Shown here: piece after piece, positions 52,730 through 61,519 of the stretch
How the letters are laid out: every line of letters starts with the position of its first letter
Numbering within the stretch: position 1 is the first letter of the stretch
NCBI RefSeq assembly: GCF_000373385.1
Contig: NZ_KB891327.1
Location: 37,210 to 101,209 of the forward strand
Source: Thiobacillus thioparus DSM 505
GTDB lineage: Bacteria > Pseudomonadota > Gammaproteobacteria > Burkholderiales > Thiobacillaceae
DNA length: 64,000 bases
Reading direction: 5' to 3'
The notes under the pieces: model-generated
Seen by the model: only the letters and a program-made list of their open reading frames with translations
What the model was told of the DNA's origin: nothing
Database searches by the model: none
Translations under genes and position numbers: made by a program

Positions 52730-53193
52730 TGCAATTGCTCGAACTCACCTCCGCCGAGACCGCCTTCCTGAAAGCGCCTGCGCCGCTGTCCAGCGGTCTG
52801 CCGGCGCGCCTGACCCACAAGCTGGCCGCCACCTTGAGCGCCCGGCTGCACCTGCCGGTCCAGGCGATGGCGCAACCGGCACCCGAGCCGGCCGACGTGC
52901 CGGTGTCGCCGATCTGGCTGCCCGATGCAATGCTGGCCGCCCTGTGGCTGACGCGCCGTCTGGGAGGCCGCAACGGGGTGAGCGGGACGTCCTTCGTTCC
53001 CGGCAGCTTCGTGAGGACACTGGATGCCGTACTGGCGGAAAGCTGGTTGGATGCGCCGGGGTCGGATGCGTTGCCGCCTGCGCTGGCATGGCACATCACG
53101 ACTGCGTCCACGCAGGCAACGCTTGCCCTGCAGTTGCCGCATTCCACAACCGACATGACGCGCTGGGCGCGGGAGGTCATCCGGCATGGCTAG
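52729..53193 (+). CDS. Uncharacterised flagellar-operon protein, possibly a cut-down FliM-like domain
   Basis: A 154-aa protein at the place where fliK, fliL, fliM and fliN normally stand. No family is sure. The region 60-110 (PIWLPDAMLAALWLTRRLGG, then SFVRTLDAVLAESWLD) and the end (TLALQLPHSTTDMTRWAREV) follow the pattern of the CheC-like middle domain of FliM/SctQ proteins: helix, -x-GG, helix ending in W, then a beta strand with LP. No SpoA (FliN-like) domain and no N-terminal CheY-binding peptide are present. It overlaps fliO by eight bases. Confidence 0.5.
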   Translation: MQLLELTSAETAFLKAPAPLSSGLPARLTHKLAATLSARLHLPVQAMAQPAPEPADVPVSPIWLPDAMLAALWLTRRLGGRNGVSGTSFVPGSFVRTLDAVLAESWLDAPGSDALPPALAWHITTASTQATLALQLPHSTTDMTRWAREVIRHG

Positions 53194-53521
53194 ATTCGTC
53201 GCGGCAGGTACCTTGCTGCTGGTTCCGTCCTGGGCACTGGCGGCGACCGATACCCCAGGCAGCCTGTTCACCGTGCTGCTGAGTCTGGTGCTCATCCTCG
53301 GCGGGTTCGTTGCGGTTGCCTGGTTCGTCCGTCGCTACCTGCCGGGCATGGGCGCGCAGGGCGCAGTCAAGGTGGTGGGGACGACCGCGGTGGGTGCGCG
53401 CGAGCGCGTGGTGACGGTCGAGGTTGGCGATACCTGGCTGTTGCTGGGTGTGGGCGGTGGCAATGTGCGCCTGCTGCATACCTTGCCCAAGCCGGAATCG
53501 GCGCAGGAGCACGGGCGATGA
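53186..53521 (+). CDS. fliO: Flagellar biosynthesis protein FliO
   Basis: A 111-aa protein with a signal-like N-terminus, one TM helix (about 28-50) and a short cytoplasmic domain (VKVVGTTAVGARERVVTVEV, then GDTWLLLGVGGGNVRLLHTL) typical of FliO. It helps assemble the FliP pore. It overlaps the genes on both sides. Confidence 0.9.
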   Translation: MARFVAAGTLLLVPSWALAATDTPGSLFTVLLSLVLILGGFVAVAWFVRRYLPGMGAQGAVKVVGTTAVGARERVVTVEVGDTWLLLGVGGGNVRLLHTLPKPESAQEHGR

Positions 53522-54249
53522 AGGCGAAGGTGCTGTTGCTGCTGCTCCTCGGCTTTTGCGTGCCGGCGTGGGCGGCGGACGCCAGCGTGCCTTTGCTGAG
53601 CGTGACGCCGGGCGCGGGGGGGCAGGTACTCGGCGTGCCCGGAACGAGTCTGCCCTGGCTGCTGTTGTTCCCGTTCCTGCCGGCCCTGCTGCTGGCGTTC
53701 ACCGCGTTTACCCGGATTGCCGTGGTGCTGTTCCTGCTGCGCCAGGGTCTGGGCAGCTCGACCGCGCCGCCGAATCTGGTGCTGATGGGACTGGCGCTGC
53801 TGCTGACGGTGTTCGTGATGTCGCCGGCGTTGAAGACCATCAATACCGAGGCCTACCAGCCGTATCTCGCTGGTACGCTCAGCTTCAACGCCGCCGCCGA
53901 AAAAGCCGCGTCGCCGCTGAAAGTCTTCATGCTGCGACAGACTCGCGCCGAGGATCTCAGTCTGTTCACCGAGAACGATAAAAGCATCGATCCGAAGCGG
54001 GTGGACAGCGTGCCGCTGGCGGCACTGGCGCCGGCCTTCCTCACCAGCGAACTCAAGACCGCCTTCCAGATCGGCTTCATGGTCGTGTTGCCGTTCCTAG
54101 TGATCGACCTGGTGGTCGCCGCCGTGCTGACCGCGCTCGGCATGATCATGCTGCCGCCGCAGCTGGTGTCGCTGCCCTTGAAGCTGCTGTTGTTCGTCAC
54201 GGTGGACGGCTGGCACCTGCTGGTCGGCTCGCTGCTCGGGAGCTTCTGA
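53518..54249 (+). CDS. fliP: Flagellar export gate protein FliP
   Basis: A 243-aa integral membrane protein of the export gate, with a cleavable signal peptide (to CVPAWAAD) and four TM helices. Signatures: FTRIAVVLFLLRQGLGSSTA, PSAPNLVLMGLALLL-type TAPPNLVLMGLALL and PAFLTSELKTAFQIGFMVVL, then PFLVIDLVVAAVLTALGMIM and WHLLVGSLLGSF at the end. It overlaps fliO by four bases. Confidence 0.96.
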   Translation: MKAKVLLLLLLGFCVPAWAADASVPLLSVTPGAGGQVLGVPGTSLPWLLLFPFLPALLLAFTAFTRIAVVLFLLRQGLGSSTAPPNLVLMGLALLLTVFVMSPALKTINTEAYQPYLAGTLSFNAAAEKAASPLKVFMLRQTRAEDLSLFTENDKSIDPKRVDSVPLAALAPAFLTSELKTAFQIGFMVVLPFLVIDLVVAAVLTALGMIMLPPQLVSLPLKLLLFVTVDGWHLLVGSLLGSF

Positions 54250-54279
54250 TGGAAGGCGGTGTTTTCTGATGGAGGGCCT
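54244..54279 (+). repeat. Duplicated fliP-stop/fliQ-start junction with a 6-codon mini-ORF
   Basis: TTCTGATGGARGG occurs at 54244 and 54264, 20 bases apart. The first ATG (54249) opens a frame MEGGVF* that stops at 54267-54269, overlapping the fliQ ATG at 54269 (TGATG), just as the fliP stop overlaps the first ATG. Confidence 0.8.
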
Positions 54280-54523
54280 TGCGCGCGACGCGCTCTGGCT
54301 GGTGATGCTGATTGCCGCGCCGGTGTTGCTGGCGGGACTGCTGACGGCATTCGCCATCAGCCTGTTCCAGGCTGCCACGCAGATCCTCGAACCGACGCTT
54401 TCCTTCGTTCCCAAGCTCATCGTCGTGTTGCTCGTGCTGGCGCTGCTGGGCAGCTGGATGGGGGGGCAGCTGGTCGAGTTCGCGCGCAGCATGCTGACCG
54501 ATTTCCCGGGTCTGGTGGAATGA
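54269..54523 (+). CDS. fliQ: Flagellar export gate protein FliQ
   Basis: An 84-aa protein with two TM helices (LVMLIAAPVLLAGLLTAFAI and FVPKLIVVLLVLALLGSWMG) and the linking SLFQAATQILEPTLSF motif of FliQ. It is a component of the FliPQR pore. Linked to fliP through the duplicated junction. Confidence 0.96.
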   Translation: MEGLARDALWLVMLIAAPVLLAGLLTAFAISLFQAATQILEPTLSFVPKLIVVLLVLALLGSWMGGQLVEFARSMLTDFPGLVE

Positions 54524-54530
54524 GCGGATC

Positions 54531-55274
54531 ATGCCCCTGACCGAAGCGGGCCTGTCGGTCTGGATGTTCGCCTTCGCGCGTCTCGCCGGGTGGGCCATTT
54601 TCGACCCGCTGGTCGGCCGCCTGCCGCTGCTGCTGCGCCTGTTCCTGGCCGCCGTGCTGGCTGTCGTGCTGGCGCCGGGCCTCGCGCTCGGTACGACCGC
54701 ACCGTTCACGGTGCAAGGCGTGCTCGCCCTGGGCATGGAAGTCGCATGGGGCGCGGCGCTGGCGTTGTGCGTGTGGCTGGTGTTTGCTGCGGTGAGCGCG
54801 GCGCTGGTATGGACCGGCCATACCGCGACCGGCGGTCTGCTGGCCCTGACCGCCGAGCAGGCGGCCCCCGCGGATGCCACCTGGCGTGCGCTGGCTGGCT
54901 GGCTGGCGGCGATGGCGTTCCTGGGGGCGAGCGGCCATCTGCTGGTCGTGCATGCGTTGCGCGACAGCTTCGCGGCCATGCCGGTCGCCGTCCTGCCGGC
55001 CGCAACGGACTTGCGCCAGCTGGCCGAAGCCGGCAGCTGGCTGTTCGCCACCGGCGTGCAGCTTGCCTTGCCTTTGCTGGCCCTGGCGCTGCTGGTGCAA
55101 CTGGCGTTCGGTATCGTGGCCCGCACTACGCCGGGACTGGACATGGTGTCGGTCGGGCTTGGTGTGGCGGCATTGGGTCTGGTGGCCATCTGGATTGCCG
55201 CGGTGCCGCTGCTGGCGCACGGCGTCGGCCTGGGCATCGAGCAACTCACGGGCTGGCTGGGCAGGCTCAGGTGA
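54531..55274 (+). CDS. fliR: Flagellar export gate protein FliR
   Basis: A 247-aa integral membrane protein with about six helices. FliR signatures: FARLAGWAIFDPLVGRLPLL, FTVQGVLALGMEVAWGAALA and the end PGLDMVSVGLGVAALGLVAI (parts). It completes the FliPQR gate. It is the last gene of the run; flhB and flhA are not in this window. No terminator is evident before zwf. Confidence 0.95.
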   Translation: MPLTEAGLSVWMFAFARLAGWAIFDPLVGRLPLLLRLFLAAVLAVVLAPGLALGTTAPFTVQGVLALGMEVAWGAALALCVWLVFAAVSAALVWTGHTATGGLLALTAEQAAPADATWRALAGWLAAMAFLGASGHLLVVHALRDSFAAMPVAVLPAATDLRQLAEAGSWLFATGVQLALPLLALALLVQLAFGIVARTTPGLDMVSVGLGVAALGLVAIWIAAVPLLAHGVGLGIEQLTGWLGRLR

Positions 55275-55356
55275 GGGGAGCCGCGGACAGGGTGTCCCGA
55301 CGCGCTCTGCCTACCTGCTATAACGTCAACCTGAAACAAGCCTGGAGTCTGATGCC

Positions 55357-56751
55357 GTGACCGAGAACCCGATCTCCGATGCCCTGGTCCTGTTTGGTGC
55401 CACGGGCGACCTTGCCCGGCGCAAGATCTTCCCCGCGCTGCACGACATGTTGCGGCATGGCCGCACGCTGCCGCCGATCCTGTGCGTGGCGCATTCCCCG
55501 GGGTGGGACATCGAGCGTCTGCGCGCCCACGCCCACGATGGCATTGTCAGTTTTGGCAGCGGGCTGGATGAAGCGGTGTTCCGCAATCTCGCCAGCCTGC
55601 TGACTTATGTCAACGGCGACTACGAAGATCCGGAAACGTATGTGGCGCTACGCCGCGCCCTGGAGCACCGGAAACATCCGCTCCATTACTTCGCCATCCC
55701 GCCGGCCATGTTTCCCATCGTGGTACGGGGGCTGGCTGCGGCCGGCTGTACCGAGGGTGCGCGGGTCGTAGTGGAGAAACCCTTCGGACGCGATCTGGAA
55801 TCGGCACGCTCGCTCAACGCGACGCTGTACGAAGCGCTGCCGGAATCCGGGATCTTCCGCATCGACCACTACCTGGGCAAGGAGGCGGTGCAGAACATCC
55901 TCTATTTCCGTTTCGCCAACTCCTTTCTCGAACCGATCTGGAACCGCAACCATATCCGGCAGATCCAGATCACCATGTCGGAGAACTTCGGCGTGGCCGG
56001 ACGCGGACGCTTTTACGATTCGGTCGGGGCCATCCGCGACGTCCTGCAGAACCACCTGCTGCAGATCCTTGCCCTGCTGGCCATGGAACCGCCGCTGGGA
56101 ACCAGCGCGGAAGCGGTGCGCGATGAGCAGGCCAAACTGCTCAAGGCCATCCGTCCGCTGGAACCCAGCGACATGGTTCGCGGACAATACGAGGGCTACC
56201 GGAAGGAGGAGGGCGTCGCGCGTGGATCGGACACCGAAACCTACGCAGCCGTACGGTTTTACGTGGACACCTGGCGCTGGGCCGGCGTCCCCTTCATCGT
56301 GCGGACCGGCAAGCACCTGCCGCTCACCACCACCGAGATCCGCGCCGAGTTCCAGCTTCCGCCGCAGCGCGTGTTCGCGCTGTCCGAGGCTGGGCCGTTG
56401 GCCCCGAATTACCTGCGCATGCGTTTGTCGCCCACCGTGTCCATCGCGCTGGGCGCGCGCACGAAGAATGCGGGCGACCGCATGGTCGGCCGGCCCGTCG
56501 AGCTCTACGTCTGCAACAACCACCCGGATGAAATGAGCGCCTACGAGCGCCTGCTCGGCGACGCCATGGACGGCGAGGCCATGCTGTTCGCCCGCCAGGA
56601 CGCGGTGGAGGCGGCCTGGCGCGTGGTGGAACCCGTCCTGTCACATCGCGACCCGGCGTGTCTCTACGAGCCCGGCACCTGGGGACCGGCCGAGGCCGAT
56701 CTGCTGCTTGCCGGCGGACGCTGGCATAACCCGCGTCCCCCCCAGAGTTAG
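55357..56751 (+). CDS. zwf: Glucose-6-phosphate 1-dehydrogenase
   Basis: A 464-aa enzyme that oxidises glucose-6-phosphate to the lactone and makes NADPH. The nucleotide-binding FGATGDLARRKIFPAL, the active-site RIDHYLGKEAVQN with its catalytic His, and the substrate region FIVRTGKHLPLTTTEI are present. The start is GTG, as an in-frame ATG is absent; GGAG lies ten bases upstream, and a -10-like TGCTATAAC (55316) may be its promoter. No pgl or edd gene is adjacent. Confidence 0.95.
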   Translation: MTENPISDALVLFGATGDLARRKIFPALHDMLRHGRTLPPILCVAHSPGWDIERLRAHAHDGIVSFGSGLDEAVFRNLASLLTYVNGDYEDPETYVALRRALEHRKHPLHYFAIPPAMFPIVVRGLAAAGCTEGARVVVEKPFGRDLESARSLNATLYEALPESGIFRIDHYLGKEAVQNILYFRFANSFLEPIWNRNHIRQIQITMSENFGVAGRGRFYDSVGAIRDVLQNHLLQILALLAMEPPLGTSAEAVRDEQAKLLKAIRPLEPSDMVRGQYEGYRKEEGVARGSDTETYAAVRFYVDTWRWAGVPFIVRTGKHLPLTTTEIRAEFQLPPQRVFALSEAGPLAPNYLRMRLSPTVSIALGARTKNAGDRMVGRPVELYVCNNHPDEMSAYERLLGDAMDGEAMLFARQDAVEAAWRVVEPVLSHRDPACLYEPGTWGPAEADLLLAGGRWHNPRPPQS

Positions 56752-56874
56752 GGTGCAAGTCCCGGCCCTGATTTAGAAAAAGCCGGGCGCGACCAGATAG
56801 ATTAGAATGCGTGATTTATCGTTACATCGCCGGGAATCCGGCGCGTGTCTGAACTATATTGCGGCGGAAACAAG

Positions 56875-57765
56875 ATGGCAGAAATGAATAGGGCCAGAGG
56901 CAGCCTGGTTGCGATAGTCACCCCCATGTCGGACGACGGCGCGCTCGATCTCGACACGCTGCGGCGCCTGATCGACTGGCATATTGCCGAGGGGTCGGAC
57001 GGCATCGTCATCGTCGGCACTACCGGCGAATCGCCTACGGTCAGCTACGACGAGCATTGCCTGTTGATCCGCACGACGGTCGAGCAGGTGGCCGGACGTG
57101 TGCCGGTGATCGCCGGCACCGGCGCGAATTCGACCGCCGAAGCGATCGAACTGACCGCGTGCGCCAAGGCGGCAGGCGCGCAGGCCGGCCTGTCCGTGGT
57201 GCCCTATTACAACAAGCCGACGCAGGAAGGTCTCTACCAGCATTTCCGCAAGATCGCCGAAGCGGTCGACCTGCCGTTGATTCTCTACAATGTGCCGGGA
57301 CGCACGGTGACCGACCTCTCCAACGATACGACGCTGCGTCTGGCAGACGTGCCCGGCATCGTCGGCATCAAGGACGCGACCGGCAGCATGGAGCGTGCGG
57401 CCGATCTGCTGCGTCGCGCGCCCGAAGGGTTCGCGCTGTATACCGGCGACGACGCTTCGGCGCTGCCCTTCATGCTGCTGGGCGGCCACGGCGTCATTTC
57501 GGTGACCGCCAACGTCGCGCCGAAGATGATGCACGAACTGTGCGCCGCGGCATTCGCCGGGAACCTGGCGCGCGCGCGCGAACTCAATAATGCGCTGCTG
57601 CCCCTGCACAGCAAACTGTTTGTCGAGGCCAACCCGATTCCGGTCAAGTGGGCGTGCGCGGAGCTGGGGCTGATTTCGCCTGCCCTGCGCCTGCCTCTGA
57701 CCCCGTTGTCTGCCGGACTGCATGACACGGTGCGCGACGCGCTGCGTCACGCCAGATTGATCTAG
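56875..57765 (+). CDS. dapA: 4-hydroxy-tetrahydrodipicolinate synthase
   Basis: A 296-aa cytoplasmic enzyme that condenses pyruvate with aspartate semialdehyde on the lysine and diaminopimelate pathway. Motifs: [14 protein letters not shown], the catalytic Tyr in [14 protein letters not shown] and [11 protein letters not shown], and the Schiff-base Lys in [12 protein letters not shown]. The start at 56875 has CGGAAA before it; another ATG three codons on is possible. A hairpin GCACGG/CCGTGC (57765-57785) lies between it and bamC and may attenuate transcription. Confidence 0.96.
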   Translation: MAEMNRARGSLVAIVTPMSDDGALDLDTLRRLIDWHIAEGSDGIVIVGTTGESPTVSYDEHCLLIRTTVEQVAGRVPVIAGTGANSTAEAIELTACAKAAGAQAGLSVVPYYNKPTQEGLYQHFRKIAEAVDLPLILYNVPGRTVTDLSNDTTLRLADVPGIVGIKDATGSMERAADLLRRAPEGFALYTGDDASALPFMLLGGHGVISVTANVAPKMMHELCAAAFAGNLARARELNNALLPLHSKLFVEANPIPVKWACAELGLISPALRLPLTPLSAGLHDTVRDALRHARLI

Positions 57766-57822
57766 CACGGTGCGATGCGCCGTGCCGCTTTGATTCAAGC
57801 CTTCGTTTAGGACATCTTTTAT

Positions 57823-58923
57823 ATGCGTTTATTGCCCCTGTTTGTGATGGTTGCCGTGGCCCTGTCGGGGTGTGGCATCGTGGAATCCAAGAAGATCGAT
57901 TACAAGTCGGCCGGCAAGCTGCCGACGCTGGAAGTGCCGCCCGATCTGGTGGCGCCGACGGCGGATAACCGTTATGCGATTCCCGACAGCCAGGGCAGTG
58001 GCACGGCCACGTTGTCGGCCTACAGCCAGGAGCGCAAGACGACACCGAGCAGCGCGCAGACCCTGCTGCCCACCGAAGAGAAAGCCCACATCGAACGCGC
58101 CGGCAGTCAGCGCTGGCTGGTGGTGCAGGCCACCCCGCAGCAAGTGTGGCCAGTGATCAAGGATTTCTGGCAGGAGAACGGTTTCATCATCAACATGGAA
58201 TCGCCCGAAACCGGCATCATCGAAACCGACTGGGCGGAAAATCGGGCCAAGATCCCGCAGGACGTGATCCGCCGCACGATCGGAAAAGTATTCGACGGCC
58301 TGTATTCCACCGCCGAGCGCGACAAGTTCCGCACGCGGATCGAAACCGGCAAGAGCGGCACCGAAATCTACGTCAGCCATCGCGGCATGAAGGAAGTCTA
58401 CGCCACCGAGGCCAAGGACAAGACCGTATGGGAGCCGCGCCAGCCCGACCCCGAACTCGAGGCCGAGATGCTGCGCCGCCTGATGCTGCGCTTCGGCGTG
58501 GAGAAGAGCCGCGTCGATGCGCAGCTGGCCAAACAGCAGGCGCCGGAGATGGCGCGCATCGTCAAGCAAGCCGGCGTCCCGGTCCTGGAAATGGATGAAG
58601 GCTTCGACCGCGCCTGGCGTCGTGTCGGCCTCGCGCTCGACCGCGTCGGCTTCGCCGTGGAGGACCGTGACCGCTCCAAGGGCATCTACTACGTGCGCTA
58701 CATCGACCCCGGTATCGACAACGCCAGCAAGCGCGACGAAGGCATGTTCGCCAAGCTCGCCTTCTGGCGCAGCAAGAAGACGCAGACCTCGCCGCAACTG
58801 CAAATCGTGGTCAGCGAAGCGGGTGAGAAGAGCCGGGTTGGCGTCACTGGCACCGATGGCAAGGCAGCCGACATCGACACGCAGAATCGCATCATCAAGC
58901 TGTTGCACAACGAGTTGAAGTGA
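57823..58923 (+). CDS. bamC: Outer-membrane assembly lipoprotein BamC
   Basis: A 366-aa lipoprotein of the BAM complex. The signal ends in the lipobox ALSGC (Cys17). The unstructured N-terminal part has LPTLEVPPDLVAPTADNRYA, which binds BamD, followed by two helix-grip domains (around WLVVQATPQQVWPVIKDFWQ and LEMDEGFDRAWRRVGLALDR). It lies directly after dapA, the usual order in beta- and gammaproteobacteria. Confidence 0.93.
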   Translation: MRLLPLFVMVAVALSGCGIVESKKIDYKSAGKLPTLEVPPDLVAPTADNRYAIPDSQGSGTATLSAYSQERKTTPSSAQTLLPTEEKAHIERAGSQRWLVVQATPQQVWPVIKDFWQENGFIINMESPETGIIETDWAENRAKIPQDVIRRTIGKVFDGLYSTAERDKFRTRIETGKSGTEIYVSHRGMKEVYATEAKDKTVWEPRQPDPELEAEMLRRLMLRFGVEKSRVDAQLAKQQAPEMARIVKQAGVPVLEMDEGFDRAWRRVGLALDRVGFAVEDRDRSKGIYYVRYIDPGIDNASKRDEGMFAKLAFWRSKKTQTSPQLQIVVSEAGEKSRVGVTGTDGKAADIDTQNRIIKLLHNELK

Positions 58924-58939
58924 CGCAGGGACGGGCGTG

Positions 58940-59698
58940 ATGCGGTTTGCCAGCCTCGGCAGCGGCAGCGAAGGCAACGGTCTGGTGGTCGAGGCCGGCT
59001 CCACCCGGGTGTTGATGGACTGCGGTTTCGGGCTGGCCGACAGCATTGCGCGGCTGGCACGGCTCAAGCTGGAGGTCGCGGATCTGGCGGGCATCGTCGT
59101 GACCCACGAGCACAGCGACCATATCGGCGGGGTGGGCCGGTTGGCGCGCAAGCACAAATTGCCGGTGTGGCTGACCGCCGGCACGCTGGCCATGGCGCAG
59201 GACCTCGACGGCGTGACGGTGCGGGTGATCGATAGCCATGCGGCATTCGCGGTGGACGATCTGGAAATCCAGCCGTTTCCCGTGCCGCACGATGCGCGGG
59301 AACCGGTGCAGTATGTGTTCGGCGACGGCAGCCGCCGTCTGGGCGTGCTGACCGATACCGGCTGCAGCACGCCGCATATCGAGGCCATGCTGGCCGGCGT
59401 GGACGCGTTGGTGCTGGAATGCAATCATGACGCCGCGATGCTGGAAAACGGGCCGTATCCCGTAAGCCTCAAGCGCCGTGTGGGCGGGCGTTTCGGTCAT
59501 CTGGAAAACGGCCAGTCGGCGGCCTTGCTGGACAAGCTGAAGCACGGCGGGTTGCAATGTGTGATGGCCGCACACGTCTCGCGCAAGAACAACACGGCCG
59601 CCCTGGCACAACGCGCACTGGCCCAGGTGCTGGATTGCGCGGATGGCGACGTGCGTGTGGCCTGCCAGACGGCAGGTTTCGACTGGATCCGGATGTAG
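58940..59698 (+). CDS. MBL-fold metallohydrolase, YycJ-like
   Basis: A 252-aa cytoplasmic metallo-beta-lactamase-fold enzyme. SLGSGSEGNGLVVEAG lies at the start, the metal motif is THEHSDH with the Asp in LTDTG, and VLECNHDAAML and MAAHVSRKNN complete the group features. Related proteins include exonuclease-like YycJ/WalJ. The ATG at 58940 was preferred to the GTG one codon earlier. It sits after bamC in the same direction. Confidence 0.88.
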   Translation: MRFASLGSGSEGNGLVVEAGSTRVLMDCGFGLADSIARLARLKLEVADLAGIVVTHEHSDHIGGVGRLARKHKLPVWLTAGTLAMAQDLDGVTVRVIDSHAAFAVDDLEIQPFPVPHDAREPVQYVFGDGSRRLGVLTDTGCSTPHIEAMLAGVDALVLECNHDAAMLENGPYPVSLKRRVGGRFGHLENGQSAALLDKLKHGGLQCVMAAHVSRKNNTAALAQRALAQVLDCADGDVRVACQTAGFDWIRM

Positions 59699-59741
59699 CC
59701 GGCCAGAATTTAACCGAACCAGAGTATTCACTGGACAGATT

Positions 59742-61130
59742 TTGACGACTTTTGCTGAACTCGGGCTGGCGCCCGACATCCTGCGTGCCCTCGACGAAAT
59801 GGGCTACGCGACCCCGACCCCGATCCAGGCGCAGGTGATTCCCCTGGCGCTGCAGGGCGGCGACATTCTCGGTGCCGCGCAGACCGGCACCGGCAAGACG
59901 GCGGCTTTTGCGCTGCCGTTGATCCAGCGCCTGCTGCCATTCGCCAACAACGGCACCTCGCCGGCCAAACACCCGATCCGCGCGTTGATCCTCACCCCTA
60001 CACGCGAGCTCGCGATCCAGGTCGAGGAGGCCGTGCAGGCCTATACCAAGCACGTGCCGCTGCGTTCGCTGGTGGTGTATGGCGGCGTCAACATCAACAC
60101 GCAGATCCCGATCCTGAAAACCGGCGTCGAGATACTGGTGGCGACGCCCGGTCGTTTGCTCGATCACGTGCAGAACAAGACGCTGTCGCTCTCCCAGGTC
60201 AATACCCTGGTGCTCGACGAAGCCGACCGCATGCTCGACATGGGTTTCATGCCCGACCTCAAGCGCATCGTCGCCCTGTTGCCGATGCAGCGGGTGAACA
60301 TGATGTTCTCGGCGACCTTCCCGGAGGAAATCCGCAGGCTGGCCGACAGTATCCTCAATAGTCCGACCTTCATCGAGGTGGCGCGTAACGAGACGGCCGT
60401 GACGGTCACCCAGGTGGTGCATCCGGTGCACCACGAACGCAAGCGGCAGTTGCTGGCACACCTGATCAAGAGCCGCGATCTGCGGCAGGTGCTCGTGTTC
60501 ACGGGGACGAAACTGGGCTGCAACCGGCTCGCCAACGAACTCAACAAGGCTGGCATCCATGCCGATGCCATCCACGGCGACAAGACCCAGCAGGAGCGCA
60601 TCAAGGCGCTCGACGCCTTCAAGGCCGGCACCATCCGCGTGCTGGTGGCCACCGACGTCGCCGCCCGTGGCATCGACATCGAGGCGCTGCCTTTCGTCGT
60701 CAACTACGACCTGCCGCACAACGCCGAGGACTATGTGCACCGCATCGGCCGCACCGGCCGCGCCGGCGCCCTGGGCGAGGCGATCTCGCTGGTGAGTGAA
60801 TCGGAGACGCGTTATCTCCGGGACATCGAAAAACTCATCGGCAGCACGCTGCCGCCGGTGATCGTTCCCGGCTTCGAACCGGGCGCGGCCGATGTGCTGG
60901 CCTTCCAGTCGCGCGCGCCGCGGCCGGAGCGACACGGCGAACGTGAGCGCGAACGCAGTGTCCCGCGCAGCAAACCCGCCACCGCGCGCGATGCCTTGTT
61001 CGACGCGCCGTATGTGCCGAGCGATGTGTCGCGTACCGACAGTGCGCCTGCCCTGACGCGGCCGACGGCCAAGAAGCAGGTGGCGGCGCTGTTCCGCAGC
61101 CCGGTCAAACCTGATTCCGCCGGGCAGTGA
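59742..61130 (+). CDS. rhlE: DEAD-box RNA helicase RhlE-like
   Basis: A 462-aa RNA helicase. Motifs: Q motif FAELGLAPDILRALDEMGYA-TPTPIQ, motif I AQTGTGKT, DEAD-type box VLDEADRMLDMGF, SAT (MMFSATFPEE) and motif VI HRIGRTGRAG. The C-terminal 85 residues are basic and disordered (RPERHGERERERS), typical for RhlE. The start must be a TTG at 59742 if the family N-terminus is kept, since no ATG is available close by. The stop overlaps the next start (GTGA). Confidence 0.93.
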   Translation: MTTFAELGLAPDILRALDEMGYATPTPIQAQVIPLALQGGDILGAAQTGTGKTAAFALPLIQRLLPFANNGTSPAKHPIRALILTPTRELAIQVEEAVQAYTKHVPLRSLVVYGGVNINTQIPILKTGVEILVATPGRLLDHVQNKTLSLSQVNTLVLDEADRMLDMGFMPDLKRIVALLPMQRVNMMFSATFPEEIRRLADSILNSPTFIEVARNETAVTVTQVVHPVHHERKRQLLAHLIKSRDLRQVLVFTGTKLGCNRLANELNKAGIHADAIHGDKTQQERIKALDAFKAGTIRVLVATDVAARGIDIEALPFVVNYDLPHNAEDYVHRIGRTGRAGALGEAISLVSESETRYLRDIEKLIGSTLPPVIVPGFEPGAADVLAFQSRAPRPERHGERERERSVPRSKPATARDALFDAPYVPSDVSRTDSAPALTRPTAKKQVAALFRSPVKPDSAGQ

Positions 61131-61471
61131 GCTGGGACATCCTGCTGTTGGGGTTGTTGGGTGTGGCCGGCTGGTATTGGTATGCCGGCATGCATGTGCG
61201 CGAACAGGCCATTGTAGTGGGGCGCCGTGCCTGCGGCGAGGCCGGGGTGCAGTTCCTGGACGAGAGTGTGGCCCTGAGCCGGACCCGCTTCGCACGCAAC
61301 GGCAGCGGCCAGTTGCAATTCCAGCGCGATTATCGCTTCGAGTTTTCCGATACGGGGAATAACCGCCGCCCCGGCATCGTCCGCATGCTCGGCAATCGCG
61401 TCGAATGGATCGGACTCGATGGGGAATGGCAGCAGGGCCACGTGGCCAGCGTCAGCCGGCTGGTCGAATGA
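61127..61471 (+). CDS. DUF3301 protein
   Basis: A 114-aa protein with one N-terminal TM helix (ILLLGLLGVAGWYWYAGM) and the DUF3301 body (VREQAIVVGRRACGEAGVQF, LDESVALSRTRFARNGSGQL, FQRDYRFEFSDTGNNR). The function is unknown. It starts with GTG within the rhlE stop. A hairpin TGCACG/CGTGCA at 61495-61513 followed by TTTTA may terminate the run. Confidence 0.85.
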   Translation: MSWDILLLGLLGVAGWYWYAGMHVREQAIVVGRRACGEAGVQFLDESVALSRTRFARNGSGQLQFQRDYRFEFSDTGNNRRPGIVRMLGNRVEWIGLDGEWQQGHVASVSRLVE

Positions 61472-61519
61472 TCGGGGCGGCCACGCCGTCCCGTTGCACG
61501 GCGCGGTCGTGCAGTCGTT

